From NCBI GenBank assembly GCA_022702545.1, contig JAHRBC010000001.1:7502001-7566000 (forward strand): a stretch of DNA of 64,000 nucleotides, given 5' to 3'. Position 1 is the first letter of the stretch, and the number at the start of each line of letters is the position of its first letter. A program made the translations under genes and the position numbers. Shown one piece after another: positions 47,626 through 60,232 of the stretch. The stretch comes from Phycomyces nitens. Taxonomy: Eukaryota > Mucoromycota > Mucoromycetes > Mucorales > Phycomycetaceae. The notes beneath the pieces are model-generated. The model was not told where the DNA came from, made no database searches, and saw only the letters and a list, made by a program, of their open reading frames with translations.

Positions 47626-48928
47626 TTAGGCTTTTGAAAAGTCTGTAAGAACGTTGACATCCAAGTCTGAATGGACAATATGCTCGGTGTGCAATGACTA
47701 GAAAAAGAAGAAGAAAGTTAATAAAATGAACAGGCTATGATCTGAAGACTTACAGGCTTCCATGACAGAGGTTTGACGGTCTCTTGAGGAGTAATATAAT
47801 TGAGACGTTCCAGTACAAGTCTGGTGCTACGGTCTAAAGTACAGGGTCAATAAGGAGAAATGGTGAAAAAGGTGGCCAAATGTTCTTACCGAGATTAAAG
47901 GTATAAAAGTGGACACCATTGATACCAGCAGCGAGCATCTTTTGGACAAACTCGATGGTCAATTGGATACCGTATTCCTTGACGGCAGCATCATCGTCCT
48001 TGATGGGCTCCAAAGCATCCCAGATAGCCTGAGGAACATGGTTGTCGTTGAAGGAAATGACTCGCTTGAGGCCATTGTAGTTTTGGATAGGGAACACACC
48101 AGGCAAGATGGGGCAAGTGATGCCGGCAGCTCTGCACTTGTCTACAAACGACAAGAAGAGGTCGACATCAAAGAAGAGCTGGGTGACTACGAGATCAGCG
48201 CCAGCGTCAATCTTGGCCTTCAAGTGGAGGATATCTTGGTCGAGTGTAGGACAATCGGCATGCTTTTCGGGATGGCCTTTTAATATGGAGTGGCGTGAGC
48301 GTCAGGAAATTAGGGTGAATATTGTGATACTAAATCTGACTATGAAGCTAGCTTACCGGCAACAGCAATGCCAAAGTAATCGCCGTACTTGAGACGGATA
48401 TATTTGACAAGGTCAATGGCATTGTTAAAGCCGCCTTCACATGATTTCCATGTCTCCTGGCCGTGTGGAGGATCGCCACGAAGGGCGAGGATATTTTGAC
48501 ATCCACACTCCTTTGCTTTCTAAGTGAAGTAGTGAAATGAGTCACTAGGCATTTGGTCCAATAGTGGATAAGAATGACTTACTTTCAGGGCAGCATCGAT
48601 TTTCTCAACTGGCATGTTTGTACAGGTCAAGTGCATCATGGTATCGATGCCATACACAGACTGTGCTGTCTGAACAATGTCTGTTGTAAGGTCTGAGGTG
48701 GTTCCGCCAGCTCCCCAGGTAACATCGATGAACTCTGGGCCAAATTTTTTCATGCGCTCGATACGGTCATAGAGATTTTGGACACCCTTTTTTTTATCAA
48801 ATGTTAGATATCGTGTGCATTTCATCAGCCTTGTTTATTACCTGAGTGGTCTTTGGAGGGAAATATTCAAAGGACCAGTAGGCACGGCCTTCTTCCTCGG
48901 CACGCTTGATTTTGTCAATGACCTTCAT
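47626..48928 (-). CDS. Methylenetetrahydrofolate reductase, catalytic domain only
   Basis: Six exons on the minus strand (48842-48928, 48583-48786, 48357-48519, 47890-48276, 47754-47833, 47626-47697) give 330 residues. It reduces 5,10-methylene-THF to 5-methyl-THF, with FAD, for methionine synthesis. The whole barrel is present: WSFEYFPPK with the catalytic Glu, [82 protein letters not shown]. After VLERLNYI only about 40 residues follow, ending [11 protein letters not shown]. The linker and the large C-terminal S-adenosylmethionine-binding regulatory half found in yeast and human enzymes (about 600-660 residues) are absent, and no coding sequence for them is seen just downstream. Confidence 0.92.
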
Positions 48929-51900
48929 GATTATTTTTTTATTATTATTTGGAGAGAAAGTAGTAAAAGATGGGAATATAATAGAAAGAGAAATTAGATG
49001 AAGTAGAAATAGAAATAAAATAGATCTATAGGTTTAACTCTCCCCCACTCTTTCTCCCTCTTTTTGTGTGGCGGATCTCATCTATTTTTCTTTTGCCACA
49101 CCTTGGGCCCTATGATATTTTATTTTATAGATTTCCATCAGTTTGTCTCTTCTAGTGATGTCGCCATCACAGTCACAGCAAGCTATCTTTCATTCAAATG
49201 TATGTCTTTACAGACTTTTTCCAATCTTAATTGTCTGTTATTATTATTATCATTTTGCATGGTTGTGATTTATATAATTTAAAACAATGGCATAACTGAT
49301 GTTAACGATAGCAATGGTAATAATATTTGGATTTCGCCTGCAAAGATATACCAAAACTTTCATGCTTTTGAACAAGTACAAACATTGCCAAAATATACAA
49401 ATGTATAAAAATACAAATTCTATATTCACAGTTATAAATATTTTGCTTTTTAGATTCCAATTATGTGCGACATTGACTGATCTGGTTGAACTAAATCTAG
49501 CCAATTATACAGCCAAACTCTAGTAGAAATTCCCAAAACCAATCCAATGTGACTCTCCTCAATACAAAGTACAACCCACCTTACCAGACTATCCATCTCA
49601 AATAGCCCAAAGTCCAACAAGTACTTTCCGTTGCTAACCGACATAAAAGTCGTCCACCTTTTTCTTCTTCTTCTTCTTTTTTTTACTGCAACAAATGGCA
49701 CTAAAGTAAACGAAATGGCTCTGGTGAGATATCGGTATATTCAAGATCAGGGTCCGGTGTCTAAACTAAAGATCTACAACATATAGATCATCTCTTTAGT
49801 GGGATATTTTTGGGTGATTTCATTAATTTTTTTTGGCTTATAAATATGCACATTGTATCTAATATTTCTACTTTCATTAGCTGCCATTTTTATCAATAAA
49901 AGAAACCTTTGGCTCAAATGGCCGAGGTAGAGCAAGGTATTTAAATATCTCATATTATCTCACCTAATTAGAACCCTAATTCTAGCTGGTCAACATTAGC
50001 ATCACTTCTTTTATTTATACTGAAATAAATAAAAAAACATTTAACCTCTCTAGCCTTTGCTAAACAATGCCCAAAGGAAACCAAGAAGCCATTAAAGCCA
50101 TGACTTTTTTTTTAATAAATCATGCTGAATAAAATTCTGTCTAGATGACTAGAAAATGGGCTATAATCTTGCCAACTTGGCCATTTCTGTCATTGCGTGC
50201 AATACTTTTTTTTTAAAAAAAAACACTCTACCCAACTGGCTTTCTCAATTACCATTCAAAAAAGCAACTGAAAAACCCTGGTATTCACGTATATTTTCTA
50301 ATATGGGTTTAAATATAATCAATCTCAGATATAGGCGCGTCAATATGTTATCTTGAAATTTAGATGAAGTTCAAAACTCTTGACGAAACAAAACCTTTTC
50401 TCATACATCATTATGTGTATACTAAATATCAAGACTCCAGTGTGTTTTTGTGTTTGAGTATTTAGAAATATTGCTTTCAATATTTCTAGTATAGCCCAAC
50501 CAGTTGAATGCAAGCTATAATCTAAAGAGACCACCTTTAAAAGTATACAAGAATTAAATGGAAAAGACCGAGATCTTTATTTAATAAAATGGTCTAAATG
50601 TGTTGAATGCTATAGTCTATTTACAAATAGCACTGGGAACTAACCAAACTCCATAGAAGTGTTCATACCTGATAGTTTGTACCTCTCAAAGTTTACCCAA
50701 TACACGCACCAGTCCATTCAGCCATATAAACCCTCATTTTGAAATAAGGATCCTTTATTAAAAAGTGATTGCATTTTGAAACCCTCCAATAATAAATACA
50801 AAAATTATTTTGAACCTTGGCACTTTATATGCACATCATTGAGCAAAGTACATTTGATAACATCTATTCTCTAATAACCAACTGGGCAAATATAAACAGC
50901 TTTAAAAAAAAGCATGGAAATCATTCAAATAGTTATGACAGACGCGTATGACATACTACTGAAACACCAAATGTCTTATTCTACAGGATTTTGACTCACA
51001 ATGAGATTACTACAAGACATCTTTTGGTTATTAAAAAACGAAATTGAAAACTTTATTAAACGGGTTCATCATCTTTATTGTTTACAGGTTTGCAAGTAAA
51101 ACACAAACAAGTAATTAATGATTATATGGGAATCAAGCACCATTTCCAAATCTCAGTGTCTAAACCAAGGAGCCTTCAAATACTCTTGACCTTGAAAGTG
51201 TGCACCTTATTGTAAGTTAGGAACATTTTTAAATCTTTTTTAAAGTTATGGACAAACTGCCAAAGATTTATTTTTGTCAATAAGCGAGCTACTTAATATT
51301 CTTTAAACATTATCCTCACATTTTTGCGTTACTTGCTGCCCTACTCGTATCTAGAATCCGGTTCTCTCCAGGTTCCATAGGGGTTTTTCAAGTCGGCTAT
51401 TTGCTTGTATTCTTCTAATAGTAGCCCAAGGTCTCGTTTTACGTAAAGAAGCCCATTGTTTTCTTGCTTAGATAGATAATACTCTGAATATTCTTACCTA
51501 CTATTAAAGTCAGATACATTGTTAAATATCTTTCCATCATCTGACCAACTTGGTCATCGTACCTTGTTTTTTTTATCAGTCTGGTATGTACACCAGATGG
51601 TCTTTGCATCTTCAAGTAATAAATACTGCCAGAAAAATACAAATCTATAGTACAGAGAAACCAACCGACTTTTCTTTTTCTTTTTCTTTTTTAAAAATAA
51701 GATGCACTTTGTAATAAAAGCTTTTGTAAATTCTGAGATCCTTTGGTTTAGTATTTGATCAGTGTGTTGTGCACCCATACTGGTTTTAATAGAGTTTATT
51801 TTCTAGACTTTCTAAAACTTGTCCAGTGAATTATAAACATATTACTTTGTATGCAGTTCTTTTATAGCTTCAAGGAAAAAAAAATAGCTTTCAAGTATAT

Positions 51901-53351
51901 AAACGAGCCAAAGTGGCTTGGTAAGTACTGTTTGTAAGTCTTCAAACAATCCAAGATGTCTTGTAGTCGTCTCTTATTTGGGGTTAGAATCCTGTATCAT
52001 AGGCCTTGGCTAATTAAGTAGTTTTTACTACTTGGGAAAATTGGACTAAAAAGAACCTATTTTTACTTTTCTTTTTCTACCATTTGTTTTCGTATTATGT
52101 CTTTATAGTGTCTTGTAAAAACACCAGGTTAACCTGAACAAGAATAAGGTTTTAGAATACATTAAAAGCAAAAATTGTCAATCCATATAACTCTGATGGC
52201 TTTTATAATCTAGACTGTGCAAAAAACAAACAAACAATAAACTCTATATCACAGTGCCAATTATCATGCAGAGAATAAAGAATACCGGTATTCTTGTTCA
52301 AATAATGCAACAGAATTATAACTTGAAAAGGTAGTGTTGGATATCTGTGGACCATTGTGATTGAAAAAAAAAACAACAACAGCCAAATATTGGATTATAT
52401 ATTAGTAGCCCTGATCAAGGTAGACATATAAAAGTATTACACTTGATATTAGAAAAGAGAATTAGCAATGTTCACATTGTCTAGTCATTGAATTATAATC
52501 TGATCATACTACTGACCAAGCAATATAGCTGCAACAACGGATCAATTAAGCATATGGGCCTTCAAGTATTGGGTAGAATTGGGAAATTTCTGTGCCTACC
52601 TTTACTAACAAGAGTTGAACATAAAGATCTTTGTGAATAAAATATCACTTTCTTACTGCCTGTTGGCTGTTCTAATGAGTCATTTGAAATATAAAGATGT
52701 GGTTGTATATAGCTGATTAGTATGGCCAAAAAAAAAGAGGTAACAATGAGTTTATTATTATTAATATTTATAATGAAGAGCACATATTCTATTTTTAAAC
52801 ATTTTTGTAGTTAAACTCATGGAGACAATGGCTTCTTGTTTATTCAGGCACATTCGTATCAAGAAGTCCATGTCTTTAGCGTATTCCTTGTATTGAACCA
52901 TCTTTTTGGCTATTGGGCTCGATCAAATAAAATTCCCAACCGAGGTCCATTAGTCTACCAAGCCTTCCAACCAATCTACCGTGACACAGTTGGCCCATAA
53001 AAGGAATCCATAAGAGCTCTTATCAAGGCTGTTTGTCTTTTTTTTCTCATATTTTGAGTGAGAGAAATCCAAAAACAATCACATATAAATAAATAATAAT
53101 ATCAACTCGATCCAAATGCAGTGAGAAATGACTGGCCTTTTTATTATATTTTAAATATATTACACACATTATTATCCACACTAGAAAACAATCCTATCTT
53201 TCTCTCTTTACCAAAAAAAAACCTGTTCCTGTTCCTGTTTCTGTGTGCGTGTGTACCTGCCTAAAAGCCCTTGTTTTTCTTGATGTTATGAAAGTAAAGC
53301 GATCAAACCATCAGCTTTAACTTATTATACACACAAGTCAATAACCACACA
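48929..53351. other. Gene-poor AT-rich region
   Basis: About 4.4 kb. No intact gene. It has at least one decayed coding relic (51330-51780, minus) and other suggestive but uninterpretable pieces near 50640-50770 (minus). The part before 53352 is the upstream region of the Zn2Cys6 regulator. Confidence 0.5.
51330..51780 (-). pseudogene. Decayed coding relic of unknown family
   Basis: Reading the minus strand with stops ignored gives a coherent stretch: EDAKTIWCTYQTDKKNKVR, then SWSDDGKIFNNVSDFNSR, EYSEYYLSKQENNGLLYVKR, and LLLEEYKQIADLKNPYGTW. The composition and continuity look like protein, not random sequence, yet stops break it at least three times. I do not recognise the family; a dispersed repeat or mobile element is a guess. 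Confidence 0.4.
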
Positions 53352-55291
53352 ATGGAAACAGCCAAGCCAAGAGATAGCCTGGCTCAAACAGCCGTTCCTG
53401 AAGATACCAAAAGTATCGTTCAGGACGGTAAAAAGAAAAGAACCGGGCCAAAGAGACGCAAAGTAACCCATGGTAATAATAGCCTAAATCAACACTGTCT
53501 AAATAAAAAAGCAAGGGAATAAAAGACACACTTTTCAATATATATATATATATATATACTTCTTTATTTTATGTTCAAAGAAGACCAAGGCTAATAAGAC
53601 CAATATCTTCTTCTTTTTTTATATTATTTCTTTCCATAGCATGTGTTTATTGTCGTCGATCGCACATGACATGTGATGATGGTAACTATCACCATTAAGA
53701 TGATCTTGCTAGGTTTCTGCGGCCATATCTTTCTTGTTTTTCTTTTCTCTTTGGTCATTTGAGATCCCAGTTGATTTCAAATGATCAAAAAGGTGTTTGT
53801 GCTGAATAATAACAATAAAAATATATTAAAAAAGGACGGCCATGTCAACGTTGCATTAAACGAAGCATTGGACACATGTGTCATGATGAACCAAAGGAAT
53901 CTGCATCTTCTTCGGGGTCTGCTTCCAACGGCACTGCGCCCAAAGGCAGCCGAGAATCATCTATCACTAGCGATTCCGATTACAAATCTTCAGTCAAGAC
54001 CGTGCTACCTCCAACAAAGCAACAAAGCAAGTATATTCTGACCTACTCAGCGATTCTAACCCCCTGTATAGATCATATGTCTGCAAGTAATCTTGGTGGT
54101 CTACCTCTTCAGTTCTTTGGACAAGTAGGAACTGGCCAATTGACATTTGCGAGTGAACACATGGGAAATGAGATTTCTGTTATAAGGTATTTAACATGAA
54201 AAAAAAACATGTCAAATGGGATATTCAATTAATCAACTTTACTAGTGATTTTCTGGACTCTGTGGGAAACACCAACTTTGTCTTGGGAAACCAAAACAAT
54301 ATTGGCAATAACAACAATAGAGCTGTAGAGACAGCGATTGTCAATACGACCGAGAAATTCTTCTTGACGGCTGCAGACCCTTCTGATGGTCGATTGGAAG
54401 ACAGACTGACAGAAGTTATTAATGCAAAGTATGAAGCTGGGTTCCTGAAACCTTACAACTATGTGAATGGCTATGCACGTCTCCAAAAGTATATGGACCG
54501 CCAGTAAGTACAAGCACAACATATAAGATTATGTATGTATCTTAAAAAACAAGAACAGTGCCCACAGCATGTCGGCTTCAAGCAGGCAACGTATCTTGAA
54601 TGTCATGGGTACCTTTCGCCCTGCATTCAGATCTGTAGCCCAATCATTAACGGACATTGACTTGATTCTGGTTGAAGAAGCGTTTGAACGGCTCTTGCTG
54701 GTAATTGTGGATCTTGTTGGGGGCCTTTATAGTAGCTAAATGGGCTTTGTAGGACTATGATCGCGTGTTTAGCTCGATGGGTATTCCTGCATGTCTCTGG
54801 CGTCGTACTGGTGAGATCTACAAGGGAAACAAGGAATTTGCATCCCTTGTGAATGTACCAATAGAGACACTACGCGAGGTAACTAATAATCGTGGAGGGG
54901 AGGGGAGGGGGGCGTTTAATGCGATGATTTGATTCTAAATAGTAATAATAATCATAATAATAATACTTGAAAAGGGGCGCCTTTGTATCTATGAGTTAAT
55001 GGCAGAGGAATCGTCTGTGAACTATTGGGAGAAATATGGAAATATTGCATTTGATCCTGGTCAAAAGGCAGTCTTGACATCTTGCTTGTTGAGAAACCCA
55101 GGCCGAGAAGAAACCAGTGTGATCTCATGCTGTTTCTCCTTTACAATCCGCAGAGACAAATACAATATACCGGTAAGTGTATTGGGATCACCTTTAAGAG
55201 TATAAATAATATTGATCAATGATTTCTGATCTACAAAATTTGGCTATAGACTGTAATTGTAGGTAACTTTTTACCCGTTCAACTCCAGTAA
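53352..55291 (+). CDS. Zn2Cys6 transcription factor, ERT1/AcuK-type regulator of gluconeogenesis
   Basis: Nine exons (53352-53472, 53640-53681, 53835-54030, 54088-54186, 54246-54503, 54559-54700, 54753-54878, 54975-55172, 55250-55291) encode 407 residues. The binuclear zinc cluster (residues about 42-70) has six Cys in HACVYCRRSHMTCDDG and RPCQRCIKRSIGHMCHDE, preceded by a basic RTGPKRRKVT. The C-terminal half is the ERT1/AcuK/AcuM PAS-like region: EKFFLTAADPSDGRLEDRLT, INAKYEAGFLKPYNYVNGYA, RQRILNVMGTFRPAFRSVAQ, MGIPACLWRRTGEIYKGNKE, VNYWEKYGNIAFDPGQKAVL, CCFSFTIRRDKYNIP. In ascomycetes these factors switch on gluconeogenic genes on non-fermentable carbon. The zinc cluster is spread over three exons, one only 42 nt long. 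The short N- and middle segments make it shorter than ascomycete homologues. Confidence 0.92.
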
Positions 55292-55374
55292 TAAAACATA
55301 TAAAATATTATAAGTGTAAAATGAATAGATGAATGTATGTATAGATGTAGATGAAAGAGAATGATTTCCTAGAT

Positions 55375-55407
<33 letters not shown>

Positions 55408-55442
55408 TATCCAAAGTATAAATATTTATATGTTGTGTTAAC

Positions 55443-57668
55443 CTATGTTTTTCTATACAATCCTAATGGCAAGTCATCCTCATCTGGATCAACTTGTTGT
55501 GTCCTGTGTTTTCTTGATTGGCTTTCTATAGGTGTTGGCATCTCGTCCCCAGAAGAATCACTTGAATTCCTATCATCCGACTCTTCTTGTGAATGGTGTT
55601 GACGATGTTGCTGCTGTTGCTGTTGTTGGCGTTGGTTTGGATTAAGGTAGTTATCGGGCACAACAAATCCAGTCGACTCCTTTGACTGGACATGCATAAA
55701 CGATTGAAGTGTGCCAGAATCCTTGGTGCGCTGTTTGGGCTCTTTACGTACCAACCTCTTCTTTTTCTTGCTTGCGACCAGCATGCGGCGTGCCTTGAGG
55801 GCTTGTTCTGCCTCGTAAGCCTCTTCGTCCATATCATCATGGGGCTGGATCTCCTGCTGCTGAGCACTGATTATAGAGAGATACCAGAACATGAGGTTGG
55901 ATATCAAGACCTGTTCCTTTAGTGGCCGGCGTGGATTGGCGAGTTTGATGTGGGAGAGGCGGTAGACGGCTCGCTCAATGTGAATCGGGAGACGGTTCTG
56001 GTTGATCTTGTTGAGTTGGAAATCCTTGGGTGGTCCCTGAGTGGCAAAGGGAGTGTCAGTAGAAGAGGAGACATGCTTGGTGGTGGATTTCTTGGAAAAT
56101 AAGGACGAAAGACCAAATCTTTTGCTGGGCACAGCCTCGGCTGAAACTGGGGGGAGGGATGATGTAGAGGGTGGTTTTTCATGGTCATTAGAAGTATTGG
56201 GCGGTTTGGTAGGTTCTGTGGTCTTTGTCTTCTTTGCCTTGTCGTCGGACCAGAATGCCCAAGACCAGGTCGATTTGCGTTCTCGGGTGGCGCTCTGGGT
56301 ACGACTCATCTTTGATGATTCAGGAGGTGGTTCTACGGAGAATGCCTGCACTTCCGTGGCATTTTCGCATGCCAGAGAGCGTGGTTTTGAGGATGTTGAT
56401 TGTGGTTGTGGTTGTGAAGGTGGAGGTGGAGACGATGATGTGGAGGAAAGGTCAAGAGAGCGAGAGTGCGAGTGAGTTGTGGCAGGCGGCTCGAATGAAA
56501 CTGGCCTGTCCTGTAATATCACACCTTCATCCAGGGGCGCTTCCAGACGCTCTGTTGGAGTGGTTGGATAGACTGGTTCGCTCCGGCGATAGTTGTGCCA
56601 TGGCTTTGGATGCTCCATCCGTGTGGGGGTAGAGAGGGAGAGAGAGGCAAGAGAGGAGTTGCGTTGGAACCTTGTCCGGGCACCCCTTCGAAACAAAGGC
56701 CGGTCTGCTTTAGGCACCAGAACCGGCGAATCGTCCAAAGAAGTAGAGTTGCGGTCAAAGACGAGAAAGAGAGGCAATTCTAAAGAGCATTGTATTGTTT
56801 ATTTGGTTATTCCCAAGAAACACAGTTCAAGGTTTCTCTATAAAGCGGGAGAGAAGGGGTTCTCTTTTATTTTGTGCAGCACAAGTTATCCCCCATATTC
56901 TTGACAGTGTTTAATTTATTATGTTGATTTATATTCTTACCTGTGGTGCTTGGAAGCTGCAGACTTACACTTCGTCGCAATCTCACTCGTTTCTGCGCAG
57001 CCAAAAGTGCTTCTGCAGGTGATTGTTCCTCCACTGGATCATGGTCGGTCGATAATCGTGCATGGCTCGACTGGGTGCGTGTCATTTTCTCCAGACTTTC
57101 TCCCTCGGCCTCGCCCTTGTCAAGATCTTCGAGGGCAGTAAAAGACATGGACAGAATCGATTTGCGACGCTTCATCTGTGACTGGGACCTGTTTGCGAAT
57201 CCATGACCTTGAAGATATTTCTCAAACTCTGCAGGTGCGATTTCTGGGTGTTGTGACGCCGGCACCCTAGAAAGAGGAGAGATGGATAAGTTGCCTGTCT
57301 GGTTTCTTGGCATAACATATAAAAAGAGTGTTTTACCAGAACAAGTGAGAGGGATTGACAGTTTCGATGCTAATGACCTTTGTGCGTGTCTCGCCTACAA
57401 TGTCATCAAGGAGGGATTTCGAGAGAGAAAGAGCGCGTGTTAGCCCGGCTGTCGTCATTGGACTCAGACGAGTATTTTCGTCGTCAGCATTATCATCATC
57501 TTTTAGTGCTTCTGGCTCGGTGGTTAGAGTGGTAGGTGATGTGTCGAGGGAGAGGGATTTTCGAGCAGACTCTTTCGTGAGAGGGTGTTCGGCTGATTGG
57601 AAAAAGGATGTATAGGTAAGATCGAGGTCTTTGGAGAAAAAGGCAAATGGGTCATCTTGGTCGTTCAT
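55443..57668 (-). CDS. Zds1-like protein, regulator of PP2A
   Basis: Exons 57337-57668, 56941-57266 and 55443-56779 encode 664 residues. The Zds C-terminal motif is unmistakable at about residues 485-530: NRLPIHIERAVYRLSHIKL, ANPRRPLKEQVLISNLMFWY. A second Zds-type motif occurs near 133-150 (GHGFANRSQSQMKRRKSILS). In yeasts Zds proteins bind the PP2A-Cdc55 phosphatase and keep it in the cytoplasm, timing mitotic entry and polarity. Between the motifs the protein is Ser/Pro/Thr-rich and disordered, and near the C-terminus is a Gln/His run (QQQQQQQHRQHH). It is convergent with the upstream Zn2Cys6 gene, about 150 bp between stops. Function beyond the family is inferred. Confidence 0.9.
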
Positions 57669-58694
57669 TGCTGGAAATAAGAAATAGACCAAAAAATAAT
57701 ATATATATATAATAATAATAAAAGAGAGAGAGAGAGGCTGTGTGAATATGAGAAGAAGAAGAAAGGGAATAAAAAGAAAATCAGAAATAAAAAGGTTTAA
57801 TTAAACGTGTGTTGGAATGTATGTAATAGTAATAATAATAAAAAAGAAAAGAAGTGCAATCTGCCAATTCACAAAGGATGAATGATGGTTTGGATCCTTT
57901 TCTGCAATTGTGTGTGTGTTTTTTTGGACTTCTTTAGGTATGTATTTAATATATATACACATATATACATATATTTAGCGATGGATAGGGACCATAAGAT
58001 CGATAATGAGGGTCAAAGCGTAAGAATGAAAGAAAGGAGGTTTTGGTTTTCATGGTCACCACTGATGGATTGTCAGGGAGGCCGGACTGGGGTTTTTCTT
58101 CTTCTTCTTTTTTCTCAAACGTAACATGCGGTGTTACCATCAATTATGGTTGGATTCGTCATGAAACCCAAAGACAAAGAAAATTGCTTGGGAAATAAAT
58201 GGTTTGATTTTGGCTAATCGTCTTGTCCAATCACAATCAGCTATATATAATTGATGTATTAAAAGAAGTATAAATCCTTTATAATTGTGGCTATCCATAA
58301 CCTCTTTTCTATACTGCAAAACACCAGCTCAATACTGCGCAAAGAATTTATCTTGTTATTTAGATTTTGCGTTTACAATTACTAAATTTGAAATCAGCAC
58401 AAAAGCTCACTATGCATTACAAACAATAAAAGTCCCTGAATTCATTAAACAATGTAATAACTGTGGCATTTCATAAAAACATGGTAATGCCCAGTGGAAA
58501 TCCCACTTGTTCTCATAAATCATAAAGCTGCCTCGGGAGATGGGCCATAAAAGAAGTTGTATTAAGAGTGAATTTTGTAGCCATGGTAACCGAATAGCCA
58601 GTCCAGACATTGGGTGCATCACAATAGAGTGAAATGCAATGCTACAATACAATGTCCTGACAATGGGCAGCAAATAGAAATAAAACTTGTGTTT

Positions 58695-58726
<32 letters not shown>

Positions 58727-59657
58727 ATTCCCGTGATCCTATTGGCCAAGAAATACAATTATGGTAATTCAAAAGAAGAAGAAATTAATACTAAATAAAT
58801 ATAAAATACCTAAAATACCTATACAAATTAGTTTCATAAACACGCTATTTAGCCTGAATATCAAACACAGTCAATCTTTCTAGACTTTTTTTTAATATAC
58901 ATAATATACATATATACATTGCCTTGATTTAATTTTGGTGACATGGTGTATAAGGAGTATAATTTAATGCATATAAAAAGCACTAGATTTACATCCAAAG
59001 CATTTCAATTTGTCTTTCTAGTAGTGCAATCACCCCAATCCTGCTCATCTCGAAATAACCAGTAAACCAAATAAATCATTGTAATATACAAGGATTTGGT
59101 AAATAGTGGGATATTTAAAGCCAGACTTAACAAATTTCATGGTGCAAATAGAGCGTATATTTATTAATCTTGAAACCCAGAACAAACGATTGCAAGTATT
59201 GGACAGAATCACGTATAAACCAGTACAATGGTATCCAACCTTTTATCTGATGATTGCTTGTGGTCTTGTAGTATAAAAATGACCAGATGACCCAAGGCTT
59301 TACTGACAATAAGTCTCATTCTCCCCCTCCCCCCCCAAAATGATTGCTATATTCCTTTAAATGGTTGGTCTCTTGTAAAAAGCTACTATCTTTTCTGAGC
59401 AAAATAACCTCGATCAAATGGAATGTCGGAGTATGAACAATACATTTTCAACCAATAATATCGAGCCGCTTAAAAGTAATGATATGGATTGGTTTGGGTT
59501 TTTTTTTGTTTTTTGGGCGACGTCAGACATTTGATGCCCTCTTTTTTTTTTTTTATCAACTCATATTGACATTCCATTCACTCTATACTAAACCTTTTTT
59601 ATTACCTTTCTCTTTATTTTATTGACCCCTTTAAACGCTTTATATTTTCTTTACAAG
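57669..59657. other. Intergenic region between divergent Zds1-like and RBM39-like genes
   Basis: About 2 kb with GA, TA and T runs (57722-57736; TA array at 58694-58721; T run at 59541-59554). A CNNCGIS...HGNAQ zinc-knuckle-like string near 58452-58495 is interrupted by a stop and is not called. The last 150 bp are T-rich promoter. Confidence 0.5.
58694..58721. repeat. TA dinucleotide microsatellite
   Basis: Fourteen or so TA units in the spacer. Confidence 0.9.
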
Positions 59658-60198
59658 ATGGATATGGATGTTGAAGCAATGCTGGATGCCCCCTTCCAGG
59701 AAAACAAAGTGAGCTTCATTTATTGATTTGTAGACCACAGAATTATAGCGAACCTGTTTTTTGTTTTTTAATTTTCCTTTTCTTTACTAATCAACCACTT
59801 AGAGTGCTCCTGTAGAGAGCGAACGTCATCATGAAGTTGCAGTAAAAGACGATCGCCACCGAGAAGAAAGAAGGTTTGAGAACTTTTTTTTTAATTGACA
59901 ACAACAATACAAAAAAGAAAAAGGCAAGGAATTTACTGTATTTTATAACAACAACAACAACAACAACAAAGATCTAGACGGTCATCACGTTCACCTTCCC
60001 GATCGCATGGATCCCGCTCTAGACATGGAAGACGCCATCGTAGCCGTTCGCGTGAGTACCGTCGTTCAGGTTCGCGATCTACTAGCAGAGATAGACGTAG
60101 AAGACCATCCAGGGAACGTAGAAGACGTAGTCCTAGTCCACGTATGCCACCCAGTCGTGGTTTTGACAGAAATCAGTATGTAATTTTTATTTTATTTT

Positions 60199-60232
<34 letters not shown>

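Noticed and set aside
49921..49960. GGCTCAAATGGCCGAGGTAGAGC, tRNA D-arm-like
   Set aside because: No B box or T-arm at the right distance.
58452..58500. CCHC zinc-knuckle-like string (CNNCGIS...HGNAQ)
   Set aside because: A stop interrupts it, the last Cys is Trp, and no gag, integrase or helicase context surrounds it.
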